Source: an uncultured Acidimicrobiales bacterium
GTDB lineage: Bacteria > Actinomycetota > Acidimicrobiia > Acidimicrobiales > Aldehydirespiratoraceae
Assembly (NCBI GenBank): GCA_905480195.1
Contig: CAJQPN010000019.1
Span: 1-64,000, forward strand
Direction of reading: 5' to 3'
DNA length: 64,000 bases
Shown here: one piece after another, positions 17,776-26,085 of the stretch
How positions within the stretch are numbered: position 1 is the stretch's first letter
How the letters are laid out: each line of letters opens with the position of its first letter
Notes under the pieces: model-generated
The model's input: the letters and a program-made list of their open reading frames with translations, nothing else
Databases searched by the model: none
Told to the model about the DNA's origin: nothing
Made by a program: the position numbers and the translations under genes

Positions 17776-18450
17776 TCAGGAGAGCTGTTCGTGGAGGAAG
17801 GCGAAGACCTGCGGCCACAGCTCGGCCGCGAGTTCGGCGTTGTAGATGCCGAACGGGTCGGTCTCGTTCATGAACGCGTGACCTTCGTCGTGGAAGGTGA
17901 TCTGGACGTCCTTTCCCATCGTCTGGAGCCGACGCTCGAGGTCCCGTGCCGCGCTCGAGGGGAAAAAATCATCGTTCTCACAGAAGTGCCCGCGAACGAC
18001 AGCCTGCATCGTCGTCCAGTCGGGCTCGTCACCGGTAGGGAACCCGTAGAACGGAACGGCAGCGCCGACCTCGGGACGGAGCGCAGCGATCAACAGTGTC
18101 ATGAGCCCGCCCATGCAGAAGCCGAGAGCGCCGATTGACGAGCCCGCCGCGGCATCGAGGTCGAGGAGGTGGTCGACAGCGACACTCATGTCAGCGGCGG
18201 CGCGATCGGAGGGCAGGGTAGTCATCAACTGACCCGCCTTTTCCATCGCGTCATGGCCCGCAAGCTCACCCCGGTACAGATCAGGGGCCAGTGCCACGAA
18301 CCCGTTGTCGGCGAGATGGTCAGCAGTGCCCTTCATCTGCGGATTGAGGCCCCACCACTCCTGAAGTACCAGCACGCCCGGTCCCGCACCGGTGTCGGGA
18401 ACAGCCAGATAGCCACGTGCATCTCCACCAAGTTCGATCATGTCACCCAT
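17776..18450 (-). CDS. Dienelactone hydrolase-family protein
   Basis: 224 residues, typical for the family. The alpha/beta-hydrolase triad is recognisable: QEWWGL with the activating Glu near 31, nucleophile Cys in GFCMGG near 120, an Asp after HFCEND, and His in GHAFMN near 200. It hydrolyses dienelactones or related cyclic or thio esters in aromatic degradation. The ATG has a purine-rich ribosome site (GGAGGGGAAGG). It lies 113 nt upstream of the class II aldolase and is divergent from the acyl-CoA dehydrogenase-like gene. Substrate not known. Confidence 0.9.
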   Translation of the reverse strand: MGDMIELGGDARGYLAVPDTGAGPGVLVLQEWWGLNPQMKGTADHLADNGFVALAPDLYRGELAGHDAMEKAGQLMTTLPSDRAAADMSVAVDHLLDLDAAAGSSIGALGFCMGGLMTLLIAALRPEVGAAVPFYGFPTGDEPDWTTMQAVVRGHFCENDDFFPSSAARDLERRLQTMGKDVQITFHDEGHAFMNETDPFGIYNAELAAELWPQVFAFLHEQLS

Positions 18451-18541
18451 GCGGCGGACCTTCCCCTCCGGCCACCGGGCGCGCTGATGGCCGACTGGCC
18501 TGATCGTTGCGTGTCGGGGATGATCGCGGTGTGGAGAGCAG

Positions 18542-19675
18542 ATGACTGATTGGGGAAGGGCAGCGGCCGTAGCTGCAGAGTTCGCCGAGTTGACCGAGGC
18601 CGATGGCGCAGTTGTTCGCCAGGTCGTCGATCAACTTGTCGCCGACGGCGTGATGAAGCTTTGGGTGCCGGCGCGTTATGGCGGTGGCGAGGCCCATCTC
18701 CAGGTTGGACTCGACGCGATGGCTGTCATCGCTCATGGCTGTGGCAGCGCTGGCTGGGCGGTGATGATCGCCAATACGACCGGGCTGCTGGCGTCGCGAC
18801 TCAGTCGCCCTGCCGGTGAACTGCTGTTCGGTGATTCTCAGGCGATTTGTGGGGGTTTCGCGCCGCCGGTAGGCACCGCCATCATCGGCGCGACGACTGC
18901 TCGAGTCACCGGCCAGTGGCCGTGGGGAAGCGGCTCGAGCCACGCTACGACGATGGGTGGTGGTGTCCGCTACGTCGATGGTGCCGGTACACCTGTCGAG
19001 CTTGCCAACAAAAGCCGCACCGGATTCGCGTTCTTCCACGGCGGCGTTGAGCTCCTCGACACCTGGGACGTCGCTGGCATGCAAGGAACCGCCTCCACCG
19101 ACTACCGCGTGGACGACGTCGAGATTCCTCTCGACCACATCGTGCCCCTCGACCAGCGAGTGCTCGAGATCGACGCCCCGCTTTACCGCTTCTCCGTATT
19201 TGGCGCACTCGCGCTGGGAGTGTCGATGGTGATGGTCGGCCTGGGAGAGCGTGCCGTGGAGGAGCTTGCGAAGTTGGCCGAGAAGGTGCCGCAGGGTTCC
19301 GGGCGCGGGCTCGGCGAGCGGGCGACGGCGCAAGTCGAGCTGGCCAGAGCTGACGCCTCCCTACGGGCGGCGCGAGCGCTGGTGACGGATGTCGTAGGAA
19401 CGGCGTGGGATGACGTCGTCGTAACGGGTCGAGTCAGTGATGCCAATCGCATTGCGCTGCGCCTTGCTGCGAACCACGCGGCCGAGTCGAGCGTCGCCGC
19501 TGTGGGCCGGTGCTACAAAACTGCAGGAGGCGCTGCGGTCTACAAGCGGTCTCCACTCCAGCGAGTGTTTCGAGATGTTCATGTCGCCGCTCAGCACGCC
19601 ATGGTGTCGGAACGGATCTACGAGCCGATCGGTCGCCATCGCTTCGGACTCGACACCGACCTACGTCCGTTGTGA
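18542..19675 (+). CDS. Acyl-CoA dehydrogenase-like flavoprotein (possible group D monooxygenase)
   Basis: 377 residues with the acyl-CoA dehydrogenase fold: N-terminal helical domain, WVPARYGGGEAHLQV, GQWPWGSGSSHATTMGGGV in the beta domain, and the C-terminal helical bundle with AVGRCYKTAGGAAVYKRSPLQR. The latter is closer to HsaA/HpaB-like flavin monooxygenase relatives (the acyl-CoA_dh type 2 C-domain) than to true acyl-CoA dehydrogenases, so it may hydroxylate an aromatic or similar substrate using reduced flavin. It converges with the acyl-CoA ligase, the ends overlapping by 15 nt. Substrate unknown. Confidence 0.82.
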   Translation: MTDWGRAAAVAAEFAELTEADGAVVRQVVDQLVADGVMKLWVPARYGGGEAHLQVGLDAMAVIAHGCGSAGWAVMIANTTGLLASRLSRPAGELLFGDSQAICGGFAPPVGTAIIGATTARVTGQWPWGSGSSHATTMGGGVRYVDGAGTPVELANKSRTGFAFFHGGVELLDTWDVAGMQGTASTDYRVDDVEIPLDHIVPLDQRVLEIDAPLYRFSVFGALALGVSMVMVGLGERAVEELAKLAEKVPQGSGRGLGERATAQVELARADASLRAARALVTDVVGTAWDDVVVTGRVSDANRIALRLAANHAAESSVAAVGRCYKTAGGAAVYKRSPLQRVFRDVHVAAQHAMVSERIYEPIGRHRFGLDTDLRPL

Positions 19676-21073
19676 GGGTCCGTCGAGGCTGCGCAACGCC
19701 CGCCTGTCGACTTTGCCGTTGGCATTGCGTGGTAGCTGCTCGAGCAGGAACCACGTTTCTGGCACCTTGTAGCCACTGAGGCGTCGCCGGACAGCATCGC
19801 GCACATCGCTCGCGTCGACCGACCCGACGATCGCTGCGGCGACGCGCTGTCCGAGCCGTTCGTCATCGACTCCGAACACCGCAACGTCCTGGACGCCATC
19901 GATTGCCGCGATCACTCGCTCGACCTCGGCAGGGGCGATTGTTGCTCCACCGCGAGTGATCATGTCGCTGCGCCGCCCTTCCACATGGAGGAGGCCATGG
20001 TCATCGATGCGCCCGACATCACCTGTGTGGATACGCCCATTACGCCACAACGCACGGTCAGGCTGCCCCCAGTAGGCAACGGCTCCGCTCCAGCAGCGGG
20101 CCCAAGGGCCGGTCTCGGCCGGGGCGAGCGTGATTTCGCCGTCCGCTTCGACGTGGATGTCGATCCCGGGGAGCGGACGAGCGCCTACATCGCCGACCGT
20201 CATGCGGGCGACGCCAGTCGGAGCTTCCGACAAGCCGTAGCTTGCGATGACAGGAACTCCAAGTTGTTCCTGTGCAGATAGTGCACGTTCACGATCGAAG
20301 CCTGATCCCCCCATGATCAGCCGGTCGAGGCTTCGCAGGCCGGCGGGATCAACTTGAGCGTCGGCCAGATCCTGCACGATTGTGGGGACCACGAGCGCAC
20401 GAGTGATCCGATACCGCTGAACGTCCTCTGCGAATCCGAGCGGGTCGGGACGTCGCAACATCACCGCCGTGCCGCCGCAGGCCAGAGCGGTGAGTGGCCC
20501 TAGAAGCAAGATGTTGAGCGTTGCCAGCGACAGTGGGGTGCCAATCCGACTGCGGTGATCGAGCCCCTCGGTCTCCATCGCTGCAGCAGCTGGGTAGAGC
20601 AACTGCTGCGTCGTGTGAACCACACCCTTCGGCCGACCCGTCGTGCCGCTCGTGTACGCGATCGCGCCGATGCTCCCAGGCTCCGCCGAGGGTGGAAGGT
20701 CGACGGCGGCGTCGCCAACCGGCAATGACGCAAGAACGAGTGTCGGGGTCGCGTCATCGATAACGGCCTCGCGCTCCGGGGCGGTCGCTCGCCGATCGAC
20801 TGCGACCCACACGCCATTGGCCCGAATCGTGGCCAGAAGACTGATGAGGCTCGCTGCCTCGTTCCCGACCAACCACAACACCCGACCACCTTCACGGAGT
20901 CCGGCACCGATCAGACAACGAGCAACGCGGTCGACCTCGTCCCGAAGCTCCCGTGTGGTGATCTCAACGCCGCCATCGATGATCGCGATGGAGGCAGGTG
21001 GGCGAACCTCCCAGATGGCTTCGAATGACGACGGCCCGACCGGAAAGGGCGAGGCTCGCCAGCGGTGCGACAT
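19661..21073 (-). CDS. AMP-binding acyl-CoA ligase
   Basis: 470 residues. ANL-superfamily motifs are present in order: P-loop YTSGTTGRPKGVVH (about 137-150), ASYGLSEAPTG, GRIHTGDVGRIDDHG, GRRSDMITRGGATIAPAEVE and the C-terminal catalytic Lys in RNANGKVDRR. It activates a carboxylic acid as acyl-AMP and then acyl-CoA. The pattern resembles both MenE and generic short-chain or aromatic acid ligases; given the catabolic neighbours I favour the latter. A GAGAAT box lies 7 nt upstream of ATG 21073, consistent with a leaderless start. Confidence 0.88.
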   Translation of the reverse strand: MSHRWRASPFPVGPSSFEAIWEVRPPASIAIIDGGVEITTRELRDEVDRVARCLIGAGLREGGRVLWLVGNEAASLISLLATIRANGVWVAVDRRATAPEREAVIDDATPTLVLASLPVGDAAVDLPPSAEPGSIGAIAYTSGTTGRPKGVVHTTQQLLYPAAAAMETEGLDHRSRIGTPLSLATLNILLLGPLTALACGGTAVMLRRPDPLGFAEDVQRYRITRALVVPTIVQDLADAQVDPAGLRSLDRLIMGGSGFDRERALSAQEQLGVPVIASYGLSEAPTGVARMTVGDVGARPLPGIDIHVEADGEITLAPAETGPWARCWSGAVAYWGQPDRALWRNGRIHTGDVGRIDDHGLLHVEGRRSDMITRGGATIAPAEVERVIAAIDGVQDVAVFGVDDERLGQRVAAAIVGSVDASDVRDAVRRRLSGYKVPETWFLLEQLPRNANGKVDRRALRSLDGPSQRT

Positions 21074-21110
21074 GGCGCCGATTCTCGCAGGTACCCGCCG
21101 CTGTGCCCAC

Positions 21111-21116
21111 TACCCT
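21111..21116 (+). promoter_or_regulatory. -10 box TACCCT of the trans-sulfuration gene (leaderless)
   Basis: Seven bases before GTG 21124; supports this start. Confidence 0.5.
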
Positions 21117-21123
21117 CGGCGGG

Positions 21124-22185
21124 GTGCCACCAGAACCGCAAGAACTCGATCCTGCCAGCTGGCTAATCGCCGGCGGCCGTCCCCACGGACCAGGTCAGCC
21201 CCTGAGCCACCCGATCACCCCGGCTTCGACGTTTGAACACGGAGGTGACCGGATCTACAGCCGAGCAGATGCGACCGAGACATGGGACGCACTCGAGACG
21301 CTGCTGGGCGGGCTCGAGCATGCTCAGAGCCTGGTGTTCGCGTCGGGTATGGCCGCCGTTGCCGCAGTATTCGATCAGCTCGAGGCCGGGGCCCGCGTCC
21401 TCCTCCCCGATGACTGCTACCACGGTGTGGCACAGACGGCCAAGGACTGGGCGGCGAAGGGTCGGATCCGCTTCGATCGGCTACCAGCGGACGACACGGC
21501 TGCCTGGCAAGAACGAATGACCGGGGCCGATCTGATCTGGCTGGAGTCCCCGACTAATCCTCTGCTCAGCATCGCCGACCTCATGACGTTGTGCAGGGCC
21601 GAACGAAAATCCGGGTCGATTCTGGTAGTCGACAACACCTTCCTCACACCACTGCGACAGCAGCCGCTCGATCTCGGTGCCGACATCACGATGCAGTCGA
21701 CCACGAAATTCATCGGCGGCCACAGCGATCTCCTCGGCGGATCTCTGGCAACACGCGACCAGCACCTTGTCGACCGGCTTCGGACGTCGCGAACCCTGCT
21801 CGGTGCGAGTCCAGGGGCGCTTGAGGTTTTCTTGACGTTGCGAGGCGCACGAACACTCGCGCTGCGCGTTGATACGGCCGAGTCCAATGCCAAGGAGCTT
21901 GCGGCGCATCTCGGCAACCATCCTGACGTGAGCACCGTTCGTTACCCGGGGCTGGGGTCGATGATTAGTTTCGACGCGCTCGATGCTGACCGCGCCGCCG
22001 CAGCGTGCAGGTCGGTTCGGGTCGTGCGACATGCCACGAGCCTCGGCGGCGTGGAGTCCACGATGGAGCGACGGGCCGGTACCCCTGGTCAGGAACACCT
22101 CCCGGCCGGATTGATCCGTCTCAGTGTCGGCTGTGAAGCGATCATCGACCTGTGGGCGGATCTCGATCAGGCCCTTCGGTCCTAG
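21124..22185 (+). CDS. Cys/Met metabolism PLP-dependent trans-sulfuration enzyme (cystathionine gamma-synthase/lyase type)
   Basis: 353 residues. Family motifs: IYSRADATETWDALE, FASGMAAVAAVF, WLESPTNPLLSIADL, VVDNTFLTPLRQQPLDLGAD and the PLP lysine in QSTTKFIGGHSDLLGG (about residue 200). The end SLGGVESTMERR, HLPAGLIRLSVGCE is typical. It makes or breaks carbon-sulfur bonds (cystathionine synthesis or lysis). It is somewhat shorter than E. coli MetB (386). GTG 21124 is supported by a TACCCT box ending 7 nt upstream. Synthase versus lyase cannot be decided by eye. Confidence 0.88.
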   Translation: MPPEPQELDPASWLIAGGRPHGPGQPLSHPITPASTFEHGGDRIYSRADATETWDALETLLGGLEHAQSLVFASGMAAVAAVFDQLEAGARVLLPDDCYHGVAQTAKDWAAKGRIRFDRLPADDTAAWQERMTGADLIWLESPTNPLLSIADLMTLCRAERKSGSILVVDNTFLTPLRQQPLDLGADITMQSTTKFIGGHSDLLGGSLATRDQHLVDRLRTSRTLLGASPGALEVFLTLRGARTLALRVDTAESNAKELAAHLGNHPDVSTVRYPGLGSMISFDALDADRAAAACRSVRVVRHATSLGGVESTMERRAGTPGQEHLPAGLIRLSVGCEAIIDLWADLDQALRS

Positions 22186-22637
22186 AGGTCGAGGGTCGAT
22201 GCTGCGACCACCGCTCCCAATTCGACACAAGCCGCAATCTCGAGATCACCAACGACACCGATTGATTCAACTGGTGCGGCAACGAGACGCCATTGCAGCC
22301 CCGTGGTGACCTTCTCGATCCCCACCAACGCACCGGCCGTGTCGGATTCCCCGTGGATCACCACACCGAAGGGCCGCCCCCGCGTCAGGCCGAGCACGTC
22401 GCTGTAGGTCGTGTCGAAGGCATGCTTGAGCGCGCCCGACATGTATCCGAGATTCGCTGGAGTGGCGAGGATGTACCCGGCGGCTGCGAGCACATCGGCA
22501 CTCGTGAGTTCGAGCGCCGCAACCGGATGCACGACTACCTCGTCGAGGCCATCGCTCGACGCTCCCTCACAGACAGCCGCAACCAGCACTGGCATCGCCG
22601 TGCCAGGGGAGTGGTGAACGACCAGAAGGGTCGACAC
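22182..22637 (-). CDS. Flavodoxin-fold NAD(P)H:flavin oxidoreductase-like protein
   Basis: 151 residues. It begins with a typical flavodoxin strand and phosphate loop (LLVVHHSPGT), and contains YILATPANLGYMSGALKHAFD, the FMN-contacting and helix-capping region of NADPH-dependent FMN reductase-like proteins. GTG 22637 starts one base after the amidohydrolase stop, so the two form a unit. It may supply reduced flavin or act as a quinone/nitro reductase; no specific substrate can be inferred. Confidence 0.8.
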   Translation of the reverse strand: MSTLLVVHHSPGTAMPVLVAAVCEGASSDGLDEVVVHPVAALELTSADVLAAAGYILATPANLGYMSGALKHAFDTTYSDVLGLTRGRPFGVVIHGESDTAGALVGIEKVTTGLQWRLVAAPVESIGVVGDLEIAACVELGAVVAASTLDL

Positions 22638-22638
22638 G

Positions 22639-23841
22639 TCAGGAGTCGAAGGGCAGATCGAAGAGCTTGATGGCGTTTCCCCGAGCGAGCTTGTGTACGA
22701 CGTCGGCATCAAGGTGGCCGAACAGTGAGTGGGCTACGTCGCGCGAGTGAGGGAAGGTCCCATCGCTGTGGGGGTAGTCGGTCTCGAACAAGACGTTGTC
22801 GACGCCGACCTCGTCGAGGAGTTTCATCCCGGCGGAGTCCTTGAAGAAGCAGCTGTATATCTGTCGGTAGTAGTAGTGCGAAGGCGGCTCAGGGAGGCGT
22901 TCCTCACCCTGCGCCCACAAGTGGGTCTTGTAGTTGTCGTCAGCCCGCTCGAGGTAGTACGGAATCCATCCGATCTGGCTCTCTGCGTACATCAGTTTCA
23001 GGCCGGGGTACCGATGGAGGACGCCGGAAAACAAGAAGTCGATCATGGACGCGGCTGAGTTCGCCGAGATCATGGCTGCGGTGACGATTGTCGGACAGTC
23101 ATCGGCTGGTCGCACCGTCCGGGTGCCAGAGCCGATGTGCATAGTGACAATGGTGCCGGTGTCTTCACAGGCCTGGAAGAACGGGTCCCAGTAGCCGGTG
23201 TGCAGCGACGGCAGCCCAAGCCACGCGGGCAGCTCCGACCATGCAACCGCCTTCACCCCCCGGGCTGCGTTACGACGGATCTCGGCGGCGGCGAGCGCAA
23301 CGTCCCACAGCGGAACGATGCACAGCGGGATCAATCGTCCGCCGGAGTCGCCGCACCATTCCTCGACCATCCAGTCGTTGTAGGCCTCGACGCACAGCCT
23401 TGAGAGCTCAGTGTTCTTCCGTTCGGCGAACAACTGACCGCAGAATCGCGGATAGTTGGGGAAGCAGATCGACGCCTCTACATGGTTTTCGTCCATGTCT
23501 TCGAGGCGCGCTTTCGGCTCGTAACAGCCAGGCCTGATGTCGTCATAGGTCACGCCCTGCATCGTGACGGTTCGCGGATCCCGCCCGGCACACGCAATCA
23601 TCTCCTTGATCTGGTAGCTGTGATCTTCGTAGTGCCACCAGGCAGCCATCTTGTCGCCGGTTCCGGGGGACTCGACCCACGCGCCGTCGACAAGCGTCAT
23701 TTCGCCCTGGGGAGCGATGACGATCCGAGGACCCTCGTCTCGGTACTTCTCCGGTAAGCGGTCCTGCCAGACGTGAGGAGGTTCGACGACGTGATCGTCG
23801 ACACTGATGATTTTCGGGAAGTCCTCAAGGGACACAGGCAT
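22639..23841 (-). CDS. Amidohydrolase-2 family metal-dependent hydrolase/decarboxylase, copy 1
   Basis: 400 residues. TIM-barrel amidohydrolase (PF04909 type): N-terminal metal motif ISVDDHVVEP, HIGSGTRT with the barrel His near residue 245, and the terminal ETDYPHSDGTFPHS supplying the catalytic Asp. Relatives decarboxylate or hydrolyse aromatic-ring derivatives, and such genes are common in actinobacterial degradation clusters. A close paralogue lies at 38592-39818. The ATG is 6 nt from a TATGGT box, and a 27-bp perfect palindrome (23849-23875) overlaps that box, indicating repressor control. It is followed by the flavodoxin-like gene and is divergent from the FAD oxidase. Confidence 0.88.
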   Translation of the reverse strand: MPVSLEDFPKIISVDDHVVEPPHVWQDRLPEKYRDEGPRIVIAPQGEMTLVDGAWVESPGTGDKMAAWWHYEDHSYQIKEMIACAGRDPRTVTMQGVTYDDIRPGCYEPKARLEDMDENHVEASICFPNYPRFCGQLFAERKNTELSRLCVEAYNDWMVEEWCGDSGGRLIPLCIVPLWDVALAAAEIRRNAARGVKAVAWSELPAWLGLPSLHTGYWDPFFQACEDTGTIVTMHIGSGTRTVRPADDCPTIVTAAMISANSAASMIDFLFSGVLHRYPGLKLMYAESQIGWIPYYLERADDNYKTHLWAQGEERLPEPPSHYYYRQIYSCFFKDSAGMKLLDEVGVDNVLFETDYPHSDGTFPHSRDVAHSLFGHLDADVVHKLARGNAIKLFDLPFDS

Positions 23842-23847
23842 ACTTGC

Positions 23848-23853
23848 ACCATA
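23848..23853 (-). promoter_or_regulatory. -10 box TATGGT of amidohydrolase copy 1 (leaderless)
   Basis: TATGGT is separated from the ATG (23841) by six bases and there is no Shine-Dalgarno. It overlaps the end of the palindromic operator. Confidence 0.55.
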
Positions 23854-23875
23854 CCTGACGGTCCGTCAGGTATGG
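23849..23875. promoter_or_regulatory. 27-bp perfect palindromic operator (TetR-like)
   Basis: The two 13-bp arms CCATACCTGACGG and CCGTCAGGTATGG flank a central T. The site covers the TATGGT -10 box of the amidohydrolase gene on the minus strand and lies 71 nt from the divergent FAD oxidase start, so one bound dimer could repress both. The inner 17 bp (CCTGACGGTCCGTCAGG) recur exactly at 39835-39851. Size and symmetry fit TetR/AcrR operators; no TetR gene is in the window. Confidence 0.85.
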
Positions 23876-23932
23876 AATCTTCGCTTTTTGCGCCTGAGTG
23901 CACCGTCGGTCGACATCTCCGACGCCTCTCGC

Positions 23933-23938
23933 TAATTT
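23933..23938 (+). promoter_or_regulatory. -10 box TAATTT of the FAD oxidase gene (leaderless)
   Basis: TAATTT lies 7 nt upstream of ATG 23946 with no Shine-Dalgarno between. Confidence 0.5.
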
Positions 23939-23945
23939 CCGACCT

Positions 23946-25259
23946 ATGAGCGAAACGTCCTTCGACGCAATCATCATCGGCGCGGGTGTCATCGGCGGCG
24001 CTGTCGCCCTTGAACTCGCCGATCGAGGGCATCGGACGCTTACCGTCGACAAAGCCCCCTCAGCGGGATCCGGTTCGACGATTAACTCGTGCGCCATCGT
24101 GCGCTTCAGTTACTCCAGCGTCGCAGGCATCAACCTTGCCTGGGAGGGTATGCACTACTGGAAAGATTGGGCCAACTACATCGCTGCCGAAGACGAGTTA
24201 GGCCTCATCGAGTACCACATGACCGGTCAACTTGTCCTTCAGCAAGCCGGGGCCGAGACCCACGCAGCCCGCGTGAAGATGCTGTGGGACGAGATGGGCA
24301 TCCCTCATGAGGTCTGGGACACCGCCACGATCAAGGAGCGGTGCCCATACATCGACCCCAGTCTGTTCGGCCCGCCGATGCGGCCGGCCGATGATGCCTT
24401 CTGGAAGGATCCGACCGGTGTGATCGAGCGTGGCTACTTCACGCCTGACGCGGGGTATGTGAGTGACCCGCAACTCTCGTGCCACAACCTTCAGCGTGGG
24501 GCGGAATTGCGGGGTGGGACCTTCTGGTTCAACGCAGAGGTCACCTCCGTCGACCGTGAAGGGGGCCGGGTCGCGGGCGTCACGTTGGCCGACGGCCGTG
24601 CGCCTAAAGCCCCGATCGTTGTGAACGTCGCTGGACCGCACAGTTATCTGATCAACCAGATGGCCGACGTGTACGACACCATGAACATCAAGACCAAGGC
24701 GCTCCGTCACGAGGTGCACCACGTTCCGTCTCCGGACGGCGTCGACTTCGACCGCGTCGGAATCACGGTCGCCGACGACGACCTCGGCATCTATTTCCGG
24801 CCCGAGGTCGGCAATCACATCCTGATCGGGTCTGGTGACCCCACCTGTGACCCACGTGAATTCGTCGATCCCGATCGGTACGAGCGATCGCTGTATCCCG
24901 ATCAATACGAAGCCCAAGTCCTTCGCGCAAACCGTCGGCTGCCCGGTCTTGGAATGCCACACGAACGAAAGGGCATCGTCGACCTCTACGACGTCAGCGA
25001 TGACTGGATCCCGATCTATGACCGAACCGATCTCGACGGTTTCTACGTTGCAATCGGCACGAGTGGCAATCAGTACAAGAACGCCGGCTCGGCCGGGCAG
25101 ATGATGGCGGACCTGATCGAGGCGGTCGAAGCTGGTCATGACCACGAGCGGGACCCACTCGTGGTCAAAGGCCGCTACTCGGGCGTTGACCTCGATGTGG
25201 GGTTCTTCAGCCGAAATCGTCAAATCAATCCGAACTCGTCGATGTCCGTGCACGGTTGA
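23946..25259 (+). CDS. FAD-dependent oxidoreductase, DAO/sarcosine oxidase-like
   Basis: 437 residues. N-terminal dinucleotide fold AIIIGAGVIGGAVALELADRGH, then GSTINSCAIVRFSYSS as in the DAO family, VVNVAGPHS in the middle and a C-terminal GFYVAIGTSGNQYKNAGSAG FAD-closing motif. It oxidises an amino or hydroxy acid, producing an imine or keto product. ATG 23946 is supported by TAATTT 7 nt upstream. It is divergent from the amidohydrolase, with the shared palindromic operator between them, which suggests joint regulation. Substrate unknown; N-methyl amino acids are only one possibility. Confidence 0.85.
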   Translation: MSETSFDAIIIGAGVIGGAVALELADRGHRTLTVDKAPSAGSGSTINSCAIVRFSYSSVAGINLAWEGMHYWKDWANYIAAEDELGLIEYHMTGQLVLQQAGAETHAARVKMLWDEMGIPHEVWDTATIKERCPYIDPSLFGPPMRPADDAFWKDPTGVIERGYFTPDAGYVSDPQLSCHNLQRGAELRGGTFWFNAEVTSVDREGGRVAGVTLADGRAPKAPIVVNVAGPHSYLINQMADVYDTMNIKTKALRHEVHHVPSPDGVDFDRVGITVADDDLGIYFRPEVGNHILIGSGDPTCDPREFVDPDRYERSLYPDQYEAQVLRANRRLPGLGMPHERKGIVDLYDVSDDWIPIYDRTDLDGFYVAIGTSGNQYKNAGSAGQMMADLIEAVEAGHDHERDPLVVKGRYSGVDLDVGFFSRNRQINPNSSMSVHG

Positions 25260-25298
25260 CCCCAGCAACAGCGTTTCCGCTGCGATGGCGGATAAACA

Positions 25299-26054
25299 CT
25301 ACGCGGCGACAAGAAGCGGAATCCCTGCACCGACCAGACCGATGGCAACCAATGCCAGCACGGCCTTCGCCGGTAGTCGGCCGGCTACCTGCGCGCCGAG
25401 TGACGATCCCAGCGCCGCTCCCACGATGAGCACGCCAGCACGGCTCCAGACCACATTTCCGGCCATCGTGTGGCCGAGTGCGCCGCCAAGCGTTCCGAGC
25501 ATTGCGGTGGCCGATGTGGTCGCTGCGGCCCGGTGGGGTTCCAACCGCTGGGTGCGGGCCAGGATTGGCAGTGTTACAAGCCCTCCGCCCACCGCAAATG
25601 TGCCCGACAGGAACCCGACGAAAACGCCGGCCACTGGTAGTGCGCGGCGTTGACCTACGGTGGCTCCGGCACGCTCGCCGAGATTCGTCGGAATGAAAAG
25701 CACGAAGACAGCGAGACCGAGCAAGACCATCCCGAGAATGTCAGCGAATGCGTTCCGGTCGATTCGGGAGGCGACGACGAGGCCGCAGAACAAGGCGACC
25801 GGCATCGATCCGCTTGCAAACCATCGTGCGGCCCGACGGTCGACCAGCCCCTTACGGTCGTACGAGTAGGCACCGGAGATCCCGATCACCAACAACGTGA
25901 TTGCGCCAGTCCCAACCGCTGCAGCGCCGTCAAGATCGAACAGCAGCACGAGCCCAGGAATGAGCAGGAACCCGCCGCCTGCCCCGATGATTGTGCCGTA
26001 CGCGCCGACAGCGCCCGCAAAGAGAAGAAGCGCCGCAGCAGTCCCGACATCCAC
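25299..26054 (-). CDS. TSUP-family (TauE/SafE) permease
   Basis: 251 residues, about eight membrane helices. The N-terminal GTIIGAGGGFLLIPGLVLLF and the internal repeat GFLSGTFAVGGGLVTLPIL are the two characteristic halves of TauE/SafE proteins. Members export sulfite, sulfoacetate or related anions. GTG 26054 has a TAGACA box 6 nt upstream. The gene is divergent from hisC (31 nt between starts) and converges with the FAD oxidase. Given the sulfur genes around it, an organosulfur anion is plausible (inference). Confidence 0.88.
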   Translation of the reverse strand: MDVGTAAALLLFAGAVGAYGTIIGAGGGFLLIPGLVLLFDLDGAAAVGTGAITLLVIGISGAYSYDRKGLVDRRAARWFASGSMPVALFCGLVVASRIDRNAFADILGMVLLGLAVFVLFIPTNLGERAGATVGQRRALPVAGVFVGFLSGTFAVGGGLVTLPILARTQRLEPHRAAATTSATAMLGTLGGALGHTMAGNVVWSRAGVLIVGAALGSSLGAQVAGRLPAKAVLALVAIGLVGAGIPLLVAA

Positions 26055-26085
26055 GTGGGTTGTCTAGCCGGTGCATACTCTCAGC

